A stretch of 24,113 nt of DNA from an uncultured bacterium (GCA_905215115.1 CAJMOP010000021.1:1-24113), one strand, 5' to 3'. Positions 14,972-22,598 are shown, counted from the first letter of the stretch. Program-made: numbers and translations. Notes: a model not told the origin generated them from the letters alone.

Positions 14972-16491
14972 TGGTCCCTCCTTCCCTGGTACATCGCCGC
15001 CTCGAGCACGTGGTCCTGCGTCACATGCTCGCTCTCGGCGACATCTGCGATCGTGCGCGCAATGCGAACCAGGCGCACGATGCCGCGGCCCGTGAGATGC
15101 GTGCGCTTCGACAGGCCGAGCACACACTTCTCCGCCGCATCATCGAGCTCAAAGGTCGAAACGACGCCGTCAATGGACCGTGTCTCGTCATCCTCGGCCT
15201 CGGCATCAGCATCGTCCATACGGGATTCGCGCCAAGCGCGAAAAGCGCGACCGCGCACAACGTAGTCACGTAACTCAGCTGACGACATACCCTCCGCGCC
15301 CTCGATAATCACCTGAGGGTCGGGACGGGTCACATCGATCATCATGTCGATACGGTCGGCCAAAGGACCGCGCAGTTTAGACCGATAGCGCTCGACCATC
15401 GCCGCCGAGCAGCGACACGGTACCTCACGATCGCCCAAAAAGCCGCAGGGGCAGGGATTGCTCGCAGCCAGCAGCTGAAAGCGCGACGGGAAGGTAAAAG
15501 CCCCGTCGACGCGTACGATCCTGACGTAGCCGCGTTCGATGGGCTGACGCAGCGTCTGCAGCACACCCGTGGGAAACTCGGCAAGCTCGTCCAAAAATAG
15601 CACGCCGCCATGAGCAAGGCTGATCTCACCCGGGTGCACCGGGCGCCCACCGCCGATAAGACCTGCGGTCGAAATACTGTGATGGGGACTGCGGAAGGGC
15701 CGGTGCCCCGCCAACAAGCCATCAATGTTCTCACCCAAAACCGAATGGATGCACAGCGCCTCCTGTTGATCCTCAACGGAAAGCTCGGGCAGGATGCCGG
15801 TCATACGACGCGCGAGCATCGTCTTGCCCGATCCCGGGGACCCGATCATGAGCAAGCCGAGTTCTCCTGCCGCCGCAAGCGCCATGCCGCGTTTAGCGAC
15901 TTCCTGCCCCAGCACGTCGGCATAGTCGAGCTCAGGCTCAAAGGTCGCCTCGACGCCCTCGGAATCCAGATAGTGCCGAGCCGCCTCGCCCATGCCATGG
16001 GCAAGCTGAGACAAATGATCGATGAATCCACAATCCACGCCCGCGAGCGGCACATGCTGATCGGACCTGCCGGCGATAAAGGACAGCCCCATATCACGCG
16101 CCAATAGCTGAAACGCCACCTCGCCCTTGACGGGAAGCACCGTACCGTCCAAGCCGAGCTCGCCGGCGATAAGGCAGCGATCGAGGTTGTCACGGGGAAT
16201 CTGCCCATCGGCCGCCAGAACCGCGATGGCGATGGGCAGATCAAAGCCGCTACCGGTCTTGCGAATATCGCCGGGCGCTAGGTTGACCGTAATGCCCGAG
16301 CGTGGGATCTCGAACCCGGCGGAGCGCATCGCGCAGCGAATACGACCGCGTGACTCCATCACCTCCATACTCGGAATGCCGAGCATTTGGATGCCCGGAA
16401 CACCACCGGCAAGCGAGACCTCGACCGTGACGTGAATCGCCTCGACGCCACGGATGCAGGCCGCGTGAACGGCAAACGTCTCGAACGCCAT
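14968..16491 (-). CDS. comM: ComM/YifB-type Mg-chelatase-like AAA+ ATPase
   Basis: Hexameric helicase-like ATPase linked to branch migration during natural transformation. The product has 507 residues, normal for the family. A Lon-protease-like N-terminal domain (1-170) is followed by the AAA+ core: Walker A GSPGSGKT at 217-224, GHRPFRSPHHSIS, and Walker B VLFLDE at 297-302. A cysteine cluster (CPCG at 347-350; CRC at 359-361) resembles a zinc site seen in this family. A C-terminal Mg-chelatase domain ends the protein. ATG at 16491 overlaps the yraN stop (TGATG); only a weak AGGTG is present, so coupling is likely. The in-frame extension upstream lies within yraN and is not family-like. An acidic stretch at about 428-442 (DDADAEAEDDE) is a local addition. 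Confidence 0.94.
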   Translation of the reverse strand: MAFETFAVHAACIRGVEAIHVTVEVSLAGGVPGIQMLGIPSMEVMESRGRIRCAMRSAGFEIPRSGITVNLAPGDIRKTGSGFDLPIAIAVLAADGQIPRDNLDRCLIAGELGLDGTVLPVKGEVAFQLLARDMGLSFIAGRSDQHVPLAGVDCGFIDHLSQLAHGMGEAARHYLDSEGVEATFEPELDYADVLGQEVAKRGMALAAAGELGLLMIGSPGSGKTMLARRMTGILPELSVEDQQEALCIHSVLGENIDGLLAGHRPFRSPHHSISTAGLIGGGRPVHPGEISLAHGGVLFLDELAEFPTGVLQTLRQPIERGYVRIVRVDGAFTFPSRFQLLAASNPCPCGFLGDREVPCRCSAAMVERYRSKLRGPLADRIDMMIDVTRPDPQVIIEGAEGMSSAELRDYVVRGRAFRAWRESRMDDADAEAEDDETRSIDGVVSTFELDDAAEKCVLGLSKRTHLTGRGIVRLVRIARTIADVAESEHVTQDHVLEAAMYQGRRDQ

Positions 16492-16976
16492 CACGACACC
16501 TGCCAATCGAACGCGTTGTACTGATGCTCGATCTCGGCGATATGCCCGCCACGAATGGTGACACCCACGGCATCGAAGCGAATCGCCTTGAGCGGATAAT
16601 GCTCCATGAGATAGCAACTTGCGATGCGGCGGTAGCGGCGTTGCTTTTGGGCGTCCACGGCCTCCTCGGGAAAGACCCGCGTGCTGCAATCCAGTGCGAC
16701 GCGTCTGGTCTTGACCTCGGCCATCACCACGACATCGTCGAGTTCATCGAGCAGCACCAGATCGGCCTCGCCCTCGGAGCAACGATAACCCTGCTCCAGC
16801 AAGGTGTATCCGCGCTCGTTAAAGTAGTCGATGGTGATCAGCTCGCCCAGCATGCCCAGCTCGCGGGGACTGAGTCCCTTGATAAACTCAGGCGTCATCG
16901 CCCCGCAGTCGAGCTCGCCGTTTTCCCAACGCTCCTTGAGCTGCTGCGTCTTGCTCTTTTTGCTTGCGGCACTCAT
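16491..16976 (-). CDS. yraN: YraN/UPF0102 family protein, predicted endonuclease fold
   Basis: Small protein of the UPF0102 family with a predicted restriction-endonuclease-like fold; its cellular role is not established. The 161 residues include the family motif LGELITIDYFNERGYTLL (43-60), the acidic GEADLVLL (69-76) and AEVKTRR (86-92), which supply the Asp/Glu/Lys set. About 40 residues precede the domain (Lys/Gln-rich, then a GLSPRELGMLGE stretch), making it longer than the usual 120 or so. ATG at 16976 has AAGGAG five bases upstream. It is first in the yraN-comM-dprA-trmFO-xerC run, just after the rnhB terminator. A clear promoter was not recognised in the 97 bases between. Confidence 0.88.
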   Translation of the reverse strand: MSAASKKSKTQQLKERWENGELDCGAMTPEFIKGLSPRELGMLGELITIDYFNERGYTLLEQGYRCSEGEADLVLLDELDDVVVMAEVKTRRVALDCSTRVFPEEAVDAQKQRRYRRIASCYLMEHYPLKAIRFDAVGVTIRGGHIAEIEHQYNAFDWQVS

Positions 16977-17073
16977 GGGGTCTCCTTTCCCGCACGCTGC
17001 ATTGCCCCGATGATGAGGGCACCTTTCATGCGGGTAAGTACCGGAAGCAAACCAAAAGCTGACCAAATGCCGT

Positions 17074-17116
17074 CAAAAAACGGGCCGTACGCAGCAATGG
17101 TGTTGCATACGGCCCG
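17074..17116 (-). terminator. Rho-independent terminator after rnhB
   Basis: CGGGCCGTA (17081-17089) pairs with TACGGCCCG (17108-17116), and the stem extends inward with one mismatch. On the minus strand it is followed by TTTTTTG. It separates rnhB from yraN. Confidence 0.9.
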
Positions 17117-17165
17117 CTACCAGCAGGTTTATAAAACCCCTGAGGTCCCTGTCTCCACAATTGAC

Positions 17166-17954
17166 CTAGAAAAGGCGCTCAGTCTGCAGAAAGTTTCCGC
17201 AAAAGCTCACGCGGTGCAGTGGACAAAGTCCATGTTTGCGAATGGCCTCGATATGCTCGGGGCTTGCATAGCCCTTCGACTCGGCCAGATGGTACTCGGG
17301 ATACTCGGCGTCGTACTCGACCATCATCTCGTCACGCGTGACCTTGGCCATGATGGACGCCGCGGCGATGCAGGCGATTTTGGCATCACCCTTCACCACA
17401 TCGCGCTCGTTAGGAACGGCGCCCAAGGGGTTGCCATCCATGAGGACGCAGTCGGGTTCAAGTCCCGTATCGGCCACGGCGCCCGCAACGGCAGTACGGA
17501 TAGCACGGGCCATGCCCATCTCATCGATATCCGCAGGAGCGATATGGCAAAAGCCGATGGCAGTCGCCACCTCGGCTATCTTCACCGAGAGCAGCTCGCG
17601 GCGCGCGGGCGTGAGCTTTTTGGAATCGTTGATGCCCCAGATGCGCGGCTCCATCGGAAGACACACGGCACACACGGTCAAGGGACCCGCTACCGAGCCA
17701 CGGCCCACCTCGTCGACGCCCACGACCACACCATCACCGCCGAGCTCATGCATAAGCTCGTACATGTCATTGACGCGCTCGCGCTCGGCAAGCTCTTTGG
17801 CATGGCGTTTGAGGGCGCGTTCGCAAGCCTTGATCACCTGCTGGCGCGGGTCCTCGCGATAATGCTCCACGAGGGCGGGAATCTCCTCAAACGTAGCGCT
17901 CGCCAGCTCACCGGCAACCTGCGATGCCGAAACCGAGCTCGTCATGTTGGCCAT
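17166..17954 (-). CDS. rnhB: Ribonuclease HII
   Basis: Cleaves RNA in RNA-DNA hybrids and at single ribonucleotides in DNA. The product has 262 residues. The catalytic acidic residues are Asp81 and Glu82 (GVDEVGRGSVAGP), Asp173 (LMDGNPLG) and probably Asp190 (VVKGDAKIACIAAAS). HGLCPLHRVSF is near the C-terminus. An N-terminal region of about 75 residues, charged and helical (HYREDPRQQVIKACERALKR), precedes the core, as in the long Firmicute-type RNase HII where the extension aids substrate binding. ATG at 17954 is chosen because AAGGAGGG lies seven bases upstream. An earlier in-frame ATG at 17972 lacks a site. The rplS terminator lies just upstream, so it may need its own promoter or read-through. 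Confidence 0.94.
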   Translation of the reverse strand: MANMTSSVSASQVAGELASATFEEIPALVEHYREDPRQQVIKACERALKRHAKELAERERVNDMYELMHELGGDGVVVGVDEVGRGSVAGPLTVCAVCLPMEPRIWGINDSKKLTPARRELLSVKIAEVATAIGFCHIAPADIDEMGMARAIRTAVAGAVADTGLEPDCVLMDGNPLGAVPNERDVVKGDAKIACIAAASIMAKVTRDEMMVEYDAEYPEYHLAESKGYASPEHIEAIRKHGLCPLHRVSFCGNFLQTERLF

Positions 17955-17982
17955 ACCAGGCCCTCCTTGCATGCAAATCAGA

Positions 17983-18013
17983 TAAAAAGAAGGGCCACCC
18001 GAAGGTGACCCTT
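17983..18013 (-). terminator. Rho-independent terminator after rplS, UUCG loop
   Basis: On the minus strand AAGGGTCACC, TTCG and GGTGGCCCTT form a 10-bp stem (one G-U pair) closed by a stable UUCG tetraloop and followed by CTTTTTATC. A second hairpin, TGTCCA/TGGACA (18015-18032), lies between it and the rplS stop. It ends the rplS transcript before rnhB. Confidence 0.9.
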
Positions 18014-18047
18014 GTGTCCAAACGAGTGGACAGACGCTGCGATCTTC

Positions 18048-18389
18048 TTAGCGCTTCTCGGGGATGCGAGCAGCCTTGCCCACCTTGTCGCGGAGGTAGT
18101 AAAGCTTGGCGCGACGGACGCGACCATGGCGAACGACCTCGAGCTTGGCGATCTTGGGGCTGTGAAGCGGGAAGGTACGCTCAACACCGACACCGAAGGA
18201 CATCTTGCGGACGGTGAAGGTCTCGCGGGCACCGGCGCCGGCCATGCGGATGACGTCGCCCTGGAAGACCTGGATGCGCTCGCGGTCGCCTTCCTTAATG
18301 CGGTAGTGAACCTTGACGTTGTCGGCGACGCGAACCTGAGGAATGTCCTCGCGGATCTGCTGACGCTCGATTGCGCGGATGTAATCCAT
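18048..18389 (-). CDS. rplS: 50S ribosomal protein L19
   Basis: Large-subunit protein at the 30S-50S interface, 113 residues, the usual length. The blocks DYIRAIERQQIREDIPQVRVADNVKV, FQGDVIRMAGAGARETFTVRK, FGVGVERTFPLHSPKI and VRRAKLYYLRDKVGKAARI run in family order (shown here in parts). ATG at 18389 has AAGGA seven bases upstream and is preferred over the TTG two codons earlier. It appears to be a single-gene transcript with its own promoter, a leader hairpin and a terminator. Confidence 0.97.
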   Translation of the reverse strand: MDYIRAIERQQIREDIPQVRVADNVKVHYRIKEGDRERIQVFQGDVIRMAGAGARETFTVRKMSFGVGVERTFPLHSPKIAKLEVVRHGRVRRAKLYYLRDKVGKAARIPEKR

Positions 18390-18413
18390 GTGCAATTCCT
18401 TACTCTTCTAGAG

Positions 18414-18437
18414 GTGCCGTACCATCTTGGCCGGCAC
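18414..18437 (-). promoter_or_regulatory. Hairpin in the rplS leader
   Basis: GTGCCG and CGGCAC form a perfect 6-bp stem with a 12-nt loop in the 70-nt leader, 25-48 bases before the rplS ATG. Ribosomal-protein leaders often hold autoregulatory structures. Function here is inferred from position only. Confidence 0.4.
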
Positions 18438-18458
18438 GTAGTTGAACAAACTTATTCG

Positions 18459-18486
18459 AGTATACACGCGCGGGTTTCTGCTGCAA
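18459..18486 (-). promoter_or_regulatory. Promoter of rplS
   Basis: On the minus strand TTGCAG (-35; 18481-18486) and TATACT (-10; 18459-18464) are separated by 16 bases. The start point would be near 18452, giving a leader of about 63 nt. Confidence 0.65.
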
Positions 18487-18529
18487 GAACAATTTTTTAC
18501 GCAGACAAAAAGACAAAACCCGCACATGA

Positions 18530-18562
18530 TAACCGCCCGCCTCACGAATGAGACGGGCGGCA
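18530..18562 (-). terminator. Terminator after ppdK
   Basis: CCGCCCGCCTC (18533-18543) pairs with GAGACGGGCGG (18550-18560), an 11-bp GC-rich stem with one wobble and a 6-nt loop. It lies about 40 bases past the ppdK stop. The tract after it on the minus strand is only TTATC, so the U-run is weak. Confidence 0.7.
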
Positions 18563-18598
18563 TGAAGGGGGCTACACTAGACGTCGATGTGCGGGGCG

Positions 18599-21349
18599 CT
18601 AGGCGTTGCGCTTGGCCTCGAGCTTGGCCTGAGCGGCAGCCAGGCGTGCGAGGGGCACGCGATAGGGCGAGCAGGACACGTAGTCCACGTCGGCCACGTT
18701 AAACAGGCCCTTGATGGACTTGGGGTCGCCGCCGTGCTCGCCGCACACGCCAAAGTGCATGTCGGGATTGGTGGCGCGACCCTTCTCCACGGCCATGCGC
18801 ACGAGCTCGAGAACCGCCGTGTCGATGGTCTCGAAGGGGTTGTCCTTCAGGATCTTCTTGTGCAGGTACAGCGGAATGAACTTGGCCTCGGCATCGTCGC
18901 GGGAGAAGCCAAAGGTCGTCTGGGTAAGGTCGTTGGTGCCAAAGCAGAAGAAATCGGCGTGATGGGCGATCTCGTCAGCAACCATGCAGGCGCGCGGCAG
19001 CTCGAGCATGGTGCCCACGGGAATGTTGAGTTCGACGCCCTCCTCGGCGAAAACCTCGGCGATCACGCGCTCGATGACCTCGCGGGTCTGGACATGCTCG
19101 GCCGTGATGGAGACGAGCGGCACCATGATCTCGGGGCGTGGGTCGACGCCCTCCTTGATAAGGCGGGCAGCAGCCGTGGCAACGGCGCGAACCTGCATGA
19201 GAGGCAGATCGCTAAAGACGACGGACAGGCGCACACCACGCAGGCCCAGCATGGGGTTGGACTCGACCATGCTGTCAATGCGACGCAGGCGGGTGCGCAG
19301 GGCGGCAAGCTCTTCCTCGCTGGCGCCAGCGGCTTCCTTCTTGGTGATGGCGACCTCGAGCTCGCGAGGATCATCCAGGAACTCATGAAGTGGCGGATCG
19401 AGCAGGCGAACGACCACATCGCGACCGGACATGGTCTTGAACATCGCCAGGAAGTCCTCGGTCTGGACCTTGAGCAGGTCGGCCAGGGCCTGCTGCTTTA
19501 CGGCCTCGTCATCGGACAGGATAAAGCTCTGGATGATGTTCTTGCGGTCGCCCAGGAACATATGCTCGGTGCGGCACAGGCCGATGGCTTCGGCGCCAAA
19601 CTCGAGCGCGAGTGCAGCATCCTCGGGGTTGTCGGCGTTGACGCGCACGTGGTTGGCGTGGCCGCAGGTCTCGTCCAGACGGATCTCGTCGGCCCAGGAC
19701 AGGATGGTGTCCAAGTCGCCGGTGAGCTCTGCAGAGACCAAGTCGACCGCGCCGTCGACGACGATGCCCTGGGTGCCGTCGATGGAGATGATGTCGCCCT
19801 CATGCAGCAGGCGGTCACTGCCCTCGATGTGCACGACCTTCTCGGCGGCGTCGATATGGAAGCTTTCGACACCGCAGACGCAGGGCGTACCCATGCCGCG
19901 AGCGATAACGGCGGCGTGGCTCGTCTTGCCACCATGGCTCGTCAAGATACCCTCGGCAGCGACCATGCCCTTCAGGTCGTCGGGGTTGGTCTCCCAGCGA
20001 ACCAGAATGACCTTGTGGCCCTCGTTGGCGCGCGCGACGGCGTCATCACACGAGAACACGACCTCGCCCACGGCGGCACCGGGGCTGGCGTTAAGACCGG
20101 TAGCGAGCGCCTCGTACTTCTTGGAGGCGTCGAACTGCGGGTGCAGGAGCTGGTCGAGCTGTGCAGGGTCGATGCGGCTCACGGCCTCCTCGCGGGTGAT
20201 GAGGCCCTCCTCGACCATCTCGATGGCGATGCGCAGGGCGGCGGTGGCGGTGCGCTTGCCCACGCGGGTCTGGAGCATCCAGAGCTTACCCTGCTCGATG
20301 GTGAACTCGATATCGCACATATCGCGATAGTGGTCCTCAAGCGTCAGGAAGACACGCTCAAGCTCCTCACCTGCGGACTCGAGGCCTGGGGTGGTCTTGA
20401 GGTCGGCGATGGGCTCGGTGTTGCGGATGCCGGCGACGACGTCCTCGCCCTGGGCGTTGACCAGAAAGTCACCGTAGAACTCCTTGGTTCCGTCGGCCGG
20501 GTTGCGCGTAAAGGCGACGCCGGTCGCCGAGGTCTCGCCCTTATTGCCAAAGGCCATAGCCTGGACGTTGACGGCGGTGCCGAGCTCATCGGAAATGCCA
20601 TGCTGCTTGCGGTAGATGCAGGCGCGCTCGTTCATCCAGCTGCCAAAGACGGCCTGGATGGCAAGGCGCAGCTGAAGCTCCGGGTCGTGCGGGAAGACGG
20701 GCTTGCCGTCAGCGACCTCAAGCTCGGGATACAGGGCAGCCTCGACGTTCTCGGAGAAGATGCCCTTGAAGGTCTCGACGAGTTCCTGCAGGTCCTCGGC
20801 CGACAGCTCGGAATCGACGCGAACGCCGGCGACCAGGCGGGCCTGGGTCAGGGCATTCTCGAACAAGTCGGCATCGACACCCATGACGACGTTGGAGAAC
20901 ATCTGGATAAAGCGGCGGTAGCTATCCCAGGCAAAGCGCGGGTTTTGCGTCTGGGCGATAAGGCCCTGGACGGAATCGTCGTTGAGGCCCAGGTTGAGAA
21001 CCGTGTCCATCATGCCGGGCATGGAGAACGGAGCGCCCGAGCGGACCGACACGAGCAGCGGATCGGAGGCATCGCCGAGCTTCTTGCCGCAGCGGGCCTC
21101 GAGGTCGACCTCGGCGGCAACGATCTCGTCGAGCGCGCCCTCCGGCCACACGTTGCCGGCGCCGGAGTACTCAACGCAAGTCTGGCAGGTAATGGTAAAG
21201 CCACCGGGAACCGGCAGGCCGATACGGCTCATCTCGGCAAGGTTAGCGCCCTTGCCACCAAGCACGAAGTTCATGGACTTGTCGCCCTCGGTGACACAGG
21301 CGCCCTGGGCGTCGGTTCCAAAACGGTAAACCCTCTTGCAATCGCTCAC
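18599..21349 (-). CDS. ppdK: Pyruvate, phosphate dikinase
   Basis: Interconverts pyruvate, ATP and phosphate with phosphoenolpyruvate, AMP and pyrophosphate. In anaerobes it can run in either the glycolytic or gluconeogenic direction. The product has 916 residues. The N-terminal ATP-grasp domain has FVLGGKGANLAEM (28-40), SVRSGAPFSMPGMMDTVLN and TRNPADG. The swivelling phospho-His domain has GGKTSHAAVIARGMGTPC (473-490), with phosphorylated His478 and the regulatory Thr476. The C-terminal PEP/pyruvate barrel has GLCRTEHMFL, NPMLGLRG and FGVCGEHGGDP with the catalytic Cys. The start is GTG at 21349 with AGGGGA six bases upstream. ppsR, the predicted regulator of Thr476, is the next gene upstream. 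Confidence 0.98.
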   Translation of the reverse strand: MSDCKRVYRFGTDAQGACVTEGDKSMNFVLGGKGANLAEMSRIGLPVPGGFTITCQTCVEYSGAGNVWPEGALDEIVAAEVDLEARCGKKLGDASDPLLVSVRSGAPFSMPGMMDTVLNLGLNDDSVQGLIAQTQNPRFAWDSYRRFIQMFSNVVMGVDADLFENALTQARLVAGVRVDSELSAEDLQELVETFKGIFSENVEAALYPELEVADGKPVFPHDPELQLRLAIQAVFGSWMNERACIYRKQHGISDELGTAVNVQAMAFGNKGETSATGVAFTRNPADGTKEFYGDFLVNAQGEDVVAGIRNTEPIADLKTTPGLESAGEELERVFLTLEDHYRDMCDIEFTIEQGKLWMLQTRVGKRTATAALRIAIEMVEEGLITREEAVSRIDPAQLDQLLHPQFDASKKYEALATGLNASPGAAVGEVVFSCDDAVARANEGHKVILVRWETNPDDLKGMVAAEGILTSHGGKTSHAAVIARGMGTPCVCGVESFHIDAAEKVVHIEGSDRLLHEGDIISIDGTQGIVVDGAVDLVSAELTGDLDTILSWADEIRLDETCGHANHVRVNADNPEDAALALEFGAEAIGLCRTEHMFLGDRKNIIQSFILSDDEAVKQQALADLLKVQTEDFLAMFKTMSGRDVVVRLLDPPLHEFLDDPRELEVAITKKEAAGASEEELAALRTRLRRIDSMVESNPMLGLRGVRLSVVFSDLPLMQVRAVATAAARLIKEGVDPRPEIMVPLVSITAEHVQTREVIERVIAEVFAEEGVELNIPVGTMLELPRACMVADEIAHHADFFCFGTNDLTQTTFGFSRDDAEAKFIPLYLHKKILKDNPFETIDTAVLELVRMAVEKGRATNPDMHFGVCGEHGGDPKSIKGLFNVADVDYVSCSPYRVPLARLAAAQAKLEAKRNA

Positions 21350-21365
21350 GATACTTCCCCTTCCA

Positions 21366-21379
21366 TGCGCTTACGCGCA
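21366..21379 (-). repeat. Leader hairpin upstream of ppdK (copy 1)
   Basis: TGCGCTTACGCGCA is a palindrome (TGCGC/GCGCA, 4-nt loop) just upstream of the ppdK ribosome binding site. It matches the element before ppsR (22585-22598) at 13 of 14 bases. Confidence 0.5.
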
Positions 21380-21471
21380 CGACCGTGGTAACGAATCGAC
21401 CCGCCGGATGCAGGCCGTGAGGGAACTATACGGCGGGTTTTGGGCAGGCTTGAGCAGAGGGTGCGCGGTTT

Positions 21472-21519
21472 GGTAAACGTGCTAAAACAGGCGGTAAACG
21501 GTAGGTAAAGTTGGTTACC
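21472..21519. promoter_or_regulatory. Phased GGTAAA repeats, candidate operator
   Basis: GGTAAACG occurs at 21472-21479 and 21493-21500, and GGTAAAG at 21504-21510, offset by 21 and 11 bases, close to two turns and one turn of the helix. The last copy also forms an inverted repeat GGTAA/TTACC (21504-21508 and 21515-21519). Tandem, helix-phased sites upstream of ppdK suggest a transcription factor binding region. No factor is known. Confidence 0.45.
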
Positions 21520-21607
21520 TTATGAAGATACCACTACAAGAAGAATGCAGGTCAGATGCGATGTTTTTGCTAAATCGCTTTATCAATTCAGGCTATTTAG
21601 CCACTCC

Positions 21608-21685
21608 GATGATTTTTCTGGGACGGGGATTAAAAAATCATTGAGTACCTAATGATTTTTTAATCCCCGTCCCAGAAAAATCATC
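21608..21685. repeat. 35-bp perfect inverted repeat with nested palindromes
   Basis: Arms 21608-21642 and 21651-21685 are exact reverse complements over 35 bp, with an 8-nt loop. Each arm starts with TGATTTTT and ends with AAAAATCA (21610-21617 with 21633-21640; 21653-21660 with 21676-21683). It can therefore fold as one long stem or as two short hairpins, each with a G/C-rich loop (CTGGGACGGGGATTA or its complement). It begins 10 bases past the ppsR stop. It may serve as a transcript end or be a dispersed palindromic (REP/MITE-like) element. Confidence 0.85.
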
Positions 21686-21695
21686 ACAGAAAGGA

Positions 21696-22571
21696 CTACT
21701 GCTGTTGAGCGCGGCGGGCGGCACGGCGGGCTCTTGCCTCTTGAATCTCTTCGAGGTGAGCAATGATCTCGGCAGCGCTTTCCTCGATGGCTTTGCCGTC
21801 GGTACGCACTACAAAGCAGCCCAGGCGTTTCATGAGCGCGCGGGCTTCCGCAAGCTCACTACGCACGCTCTCGGGCTCGGCATAGGAGCCTGCGACGGCG
21901 CGGGCGTAGTCGTCGCCCAAGCGGCTATCGCGAATCTCGGAAATCACATCGACGGTCGAAATCAAGCCGAACAGGCGCATCGGGTCAACCTCGTAAATCG
22001 ACTTGGGCGGCTCCATGCCATGCGCCAGTGGGACATTGGCGACCTTGTAGCCCTGATAGGCTAAATACATCGACAGCGGCGTCTTGGATGTACGCGACAC
22101 ACCCAGCAGCACGATATCGGCACCCGACAGATCGTCGCAACCACGACCGTCATCGTGCTCAACGAAATACTCCATGGCCTCGATACGATGGAAATAGCGG
22201 TCATCGGTCTTGTGAATCACGCCCGCAACGCACTTGGGCGGCACACCGATGAGCGACGACAGCACGGCAAGCGTCGGGCCGATCAGGTCGACCGAACGGA
22301 TATGCAGCATACCCAGGTAATCGAGCACGCGGGCGCGAAGCGCCGGATCGACAATGGTATGGAACACGGCGACATCGCGATGGTCGGCATCGACGCGCGG
22401 CCCCACAAATGACTTGACCTGCTCCACCGAGGTCACCTTGGGCAGGCGCAAGAGACGAAAAGCCCCTTCATCAAATTGCCCGGACGCCGCAAGCACCACC
22501 TCACAAGCGGTATCGCCGAGCGAATCGGAGATAACGATAACGGTGGGACGAGCGGTGACCGGGCAATCCAT
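21696..22571 (-). CDS. ppsR: PPDK/PEP synthase regulatory protein (bifunctional kinase/pyrophosphorylase, DUF299)
   Basis: This family inactivates PPDK (or PEP synthase) by ADP-dependent phosphorylation of the active-site Thr and restores it by phosphate-dependent dephosphorylation. The product has 291 residues. The N-terminus VIVISDSLGDTACEV (11-25), the middle block DYLGMLHIRSVDLIGP and the P-loop-like GVSRTSKTPLSMYLAYQGYK (157-176) are typical. PLAHGMEPPKSIYEVDP follows. The C-terminal tail is Ala/Arg/Gln-rich. ATG at 22571 has AAGGAG six bases upstream. The neighbour ppdK encodes an enzyme with the matching T-S-H motif, so PPDK rather than PEP synthase is the likely target. It starts 34 bases after glyS. 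Confidence 0.95.
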   Translation of the reverse strand: MDCPVTARPTVIVISDSLGDTACEVVLAASGQFDEGAFRLLRLPKVTSVEQVKSFVGPRVDADHRDVAVFHTIVDPALRARVLDYLGMLHIRSVDLIGPTLAVLSSLIGVPPKCVAGVIHKTDDRYFHRIEAMEYFVEHDDGRGCDDLSGADIVLLGVSRTSKTPLSMYLAYQGYKVANVPLAHGMEPPKSIYEVDPMRLFGLISTVDVISEIRDSRLGDDYARAVAGSYAEPESVRSELAEARALMKRLGCFVVRTDGKAIEESAAEIIAHLEEIQEARARRAARRAQQQ

Positions 22572-22584
22572 GCGGGGCTCCTTT

Positions 22585-22598
22585 TGCGCTTATGCGCA
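22585..22598 (-). repeat. Leader hairpin upstream of ppsR (copy 2)
   Basis: TGCGCTTATGCGCA lies in the 34-base gap between glyS and ppsR, directly before the AAGGAG site. It has the same place and almost the same sequence as the element before ppdK. Confidence 0.5.

Larger units (their letters stand above)
21350..21695 (-). promoter_or_regulatory. ppsR-ppdK intergenic region with putative operator and promoter
   Basis: A 346-base gap with no gene. From the ppdK side it holds a TGCGCTTACGCGCA hairpin (21366-21379), a possible -10 (TATAGT on the minus strand, 21425-21430, no good -35), GGTAAA-type repeats (21472-21519), an AT-rich stretch (21520-21607) and a long perfect inverted repeat (21608-21685). 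The palindrome, just past ppsR, probably ends or attenuates that transcript, so ppdK would need its own promoter here. The promoter assignment is weak. Confidence 0.45.

Noticed and set aside
14972..15127. 52 extra N-terminal codons of dprA, which might have supplied the missing N-terminal domain
   Set aside because: Overlaps comM and is Arg/Cys/His-rich without any resemblance to a SAM domain.
16492..16689. 66 extra N-terminal codons of comM
   Set aside because: They lie inside yraN and do not resemble the family, whose N-terminus begins at MAFETFAVHA.
18587..21391. 934-codon open frame on the plus strand opposite ppdK
   Set aside because: It is entirely antisense to a clear PPDK gene, has low-complexity Leu/Gly/Asp/His-rich composition and matches no family I know. 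It is explained by codon bias.
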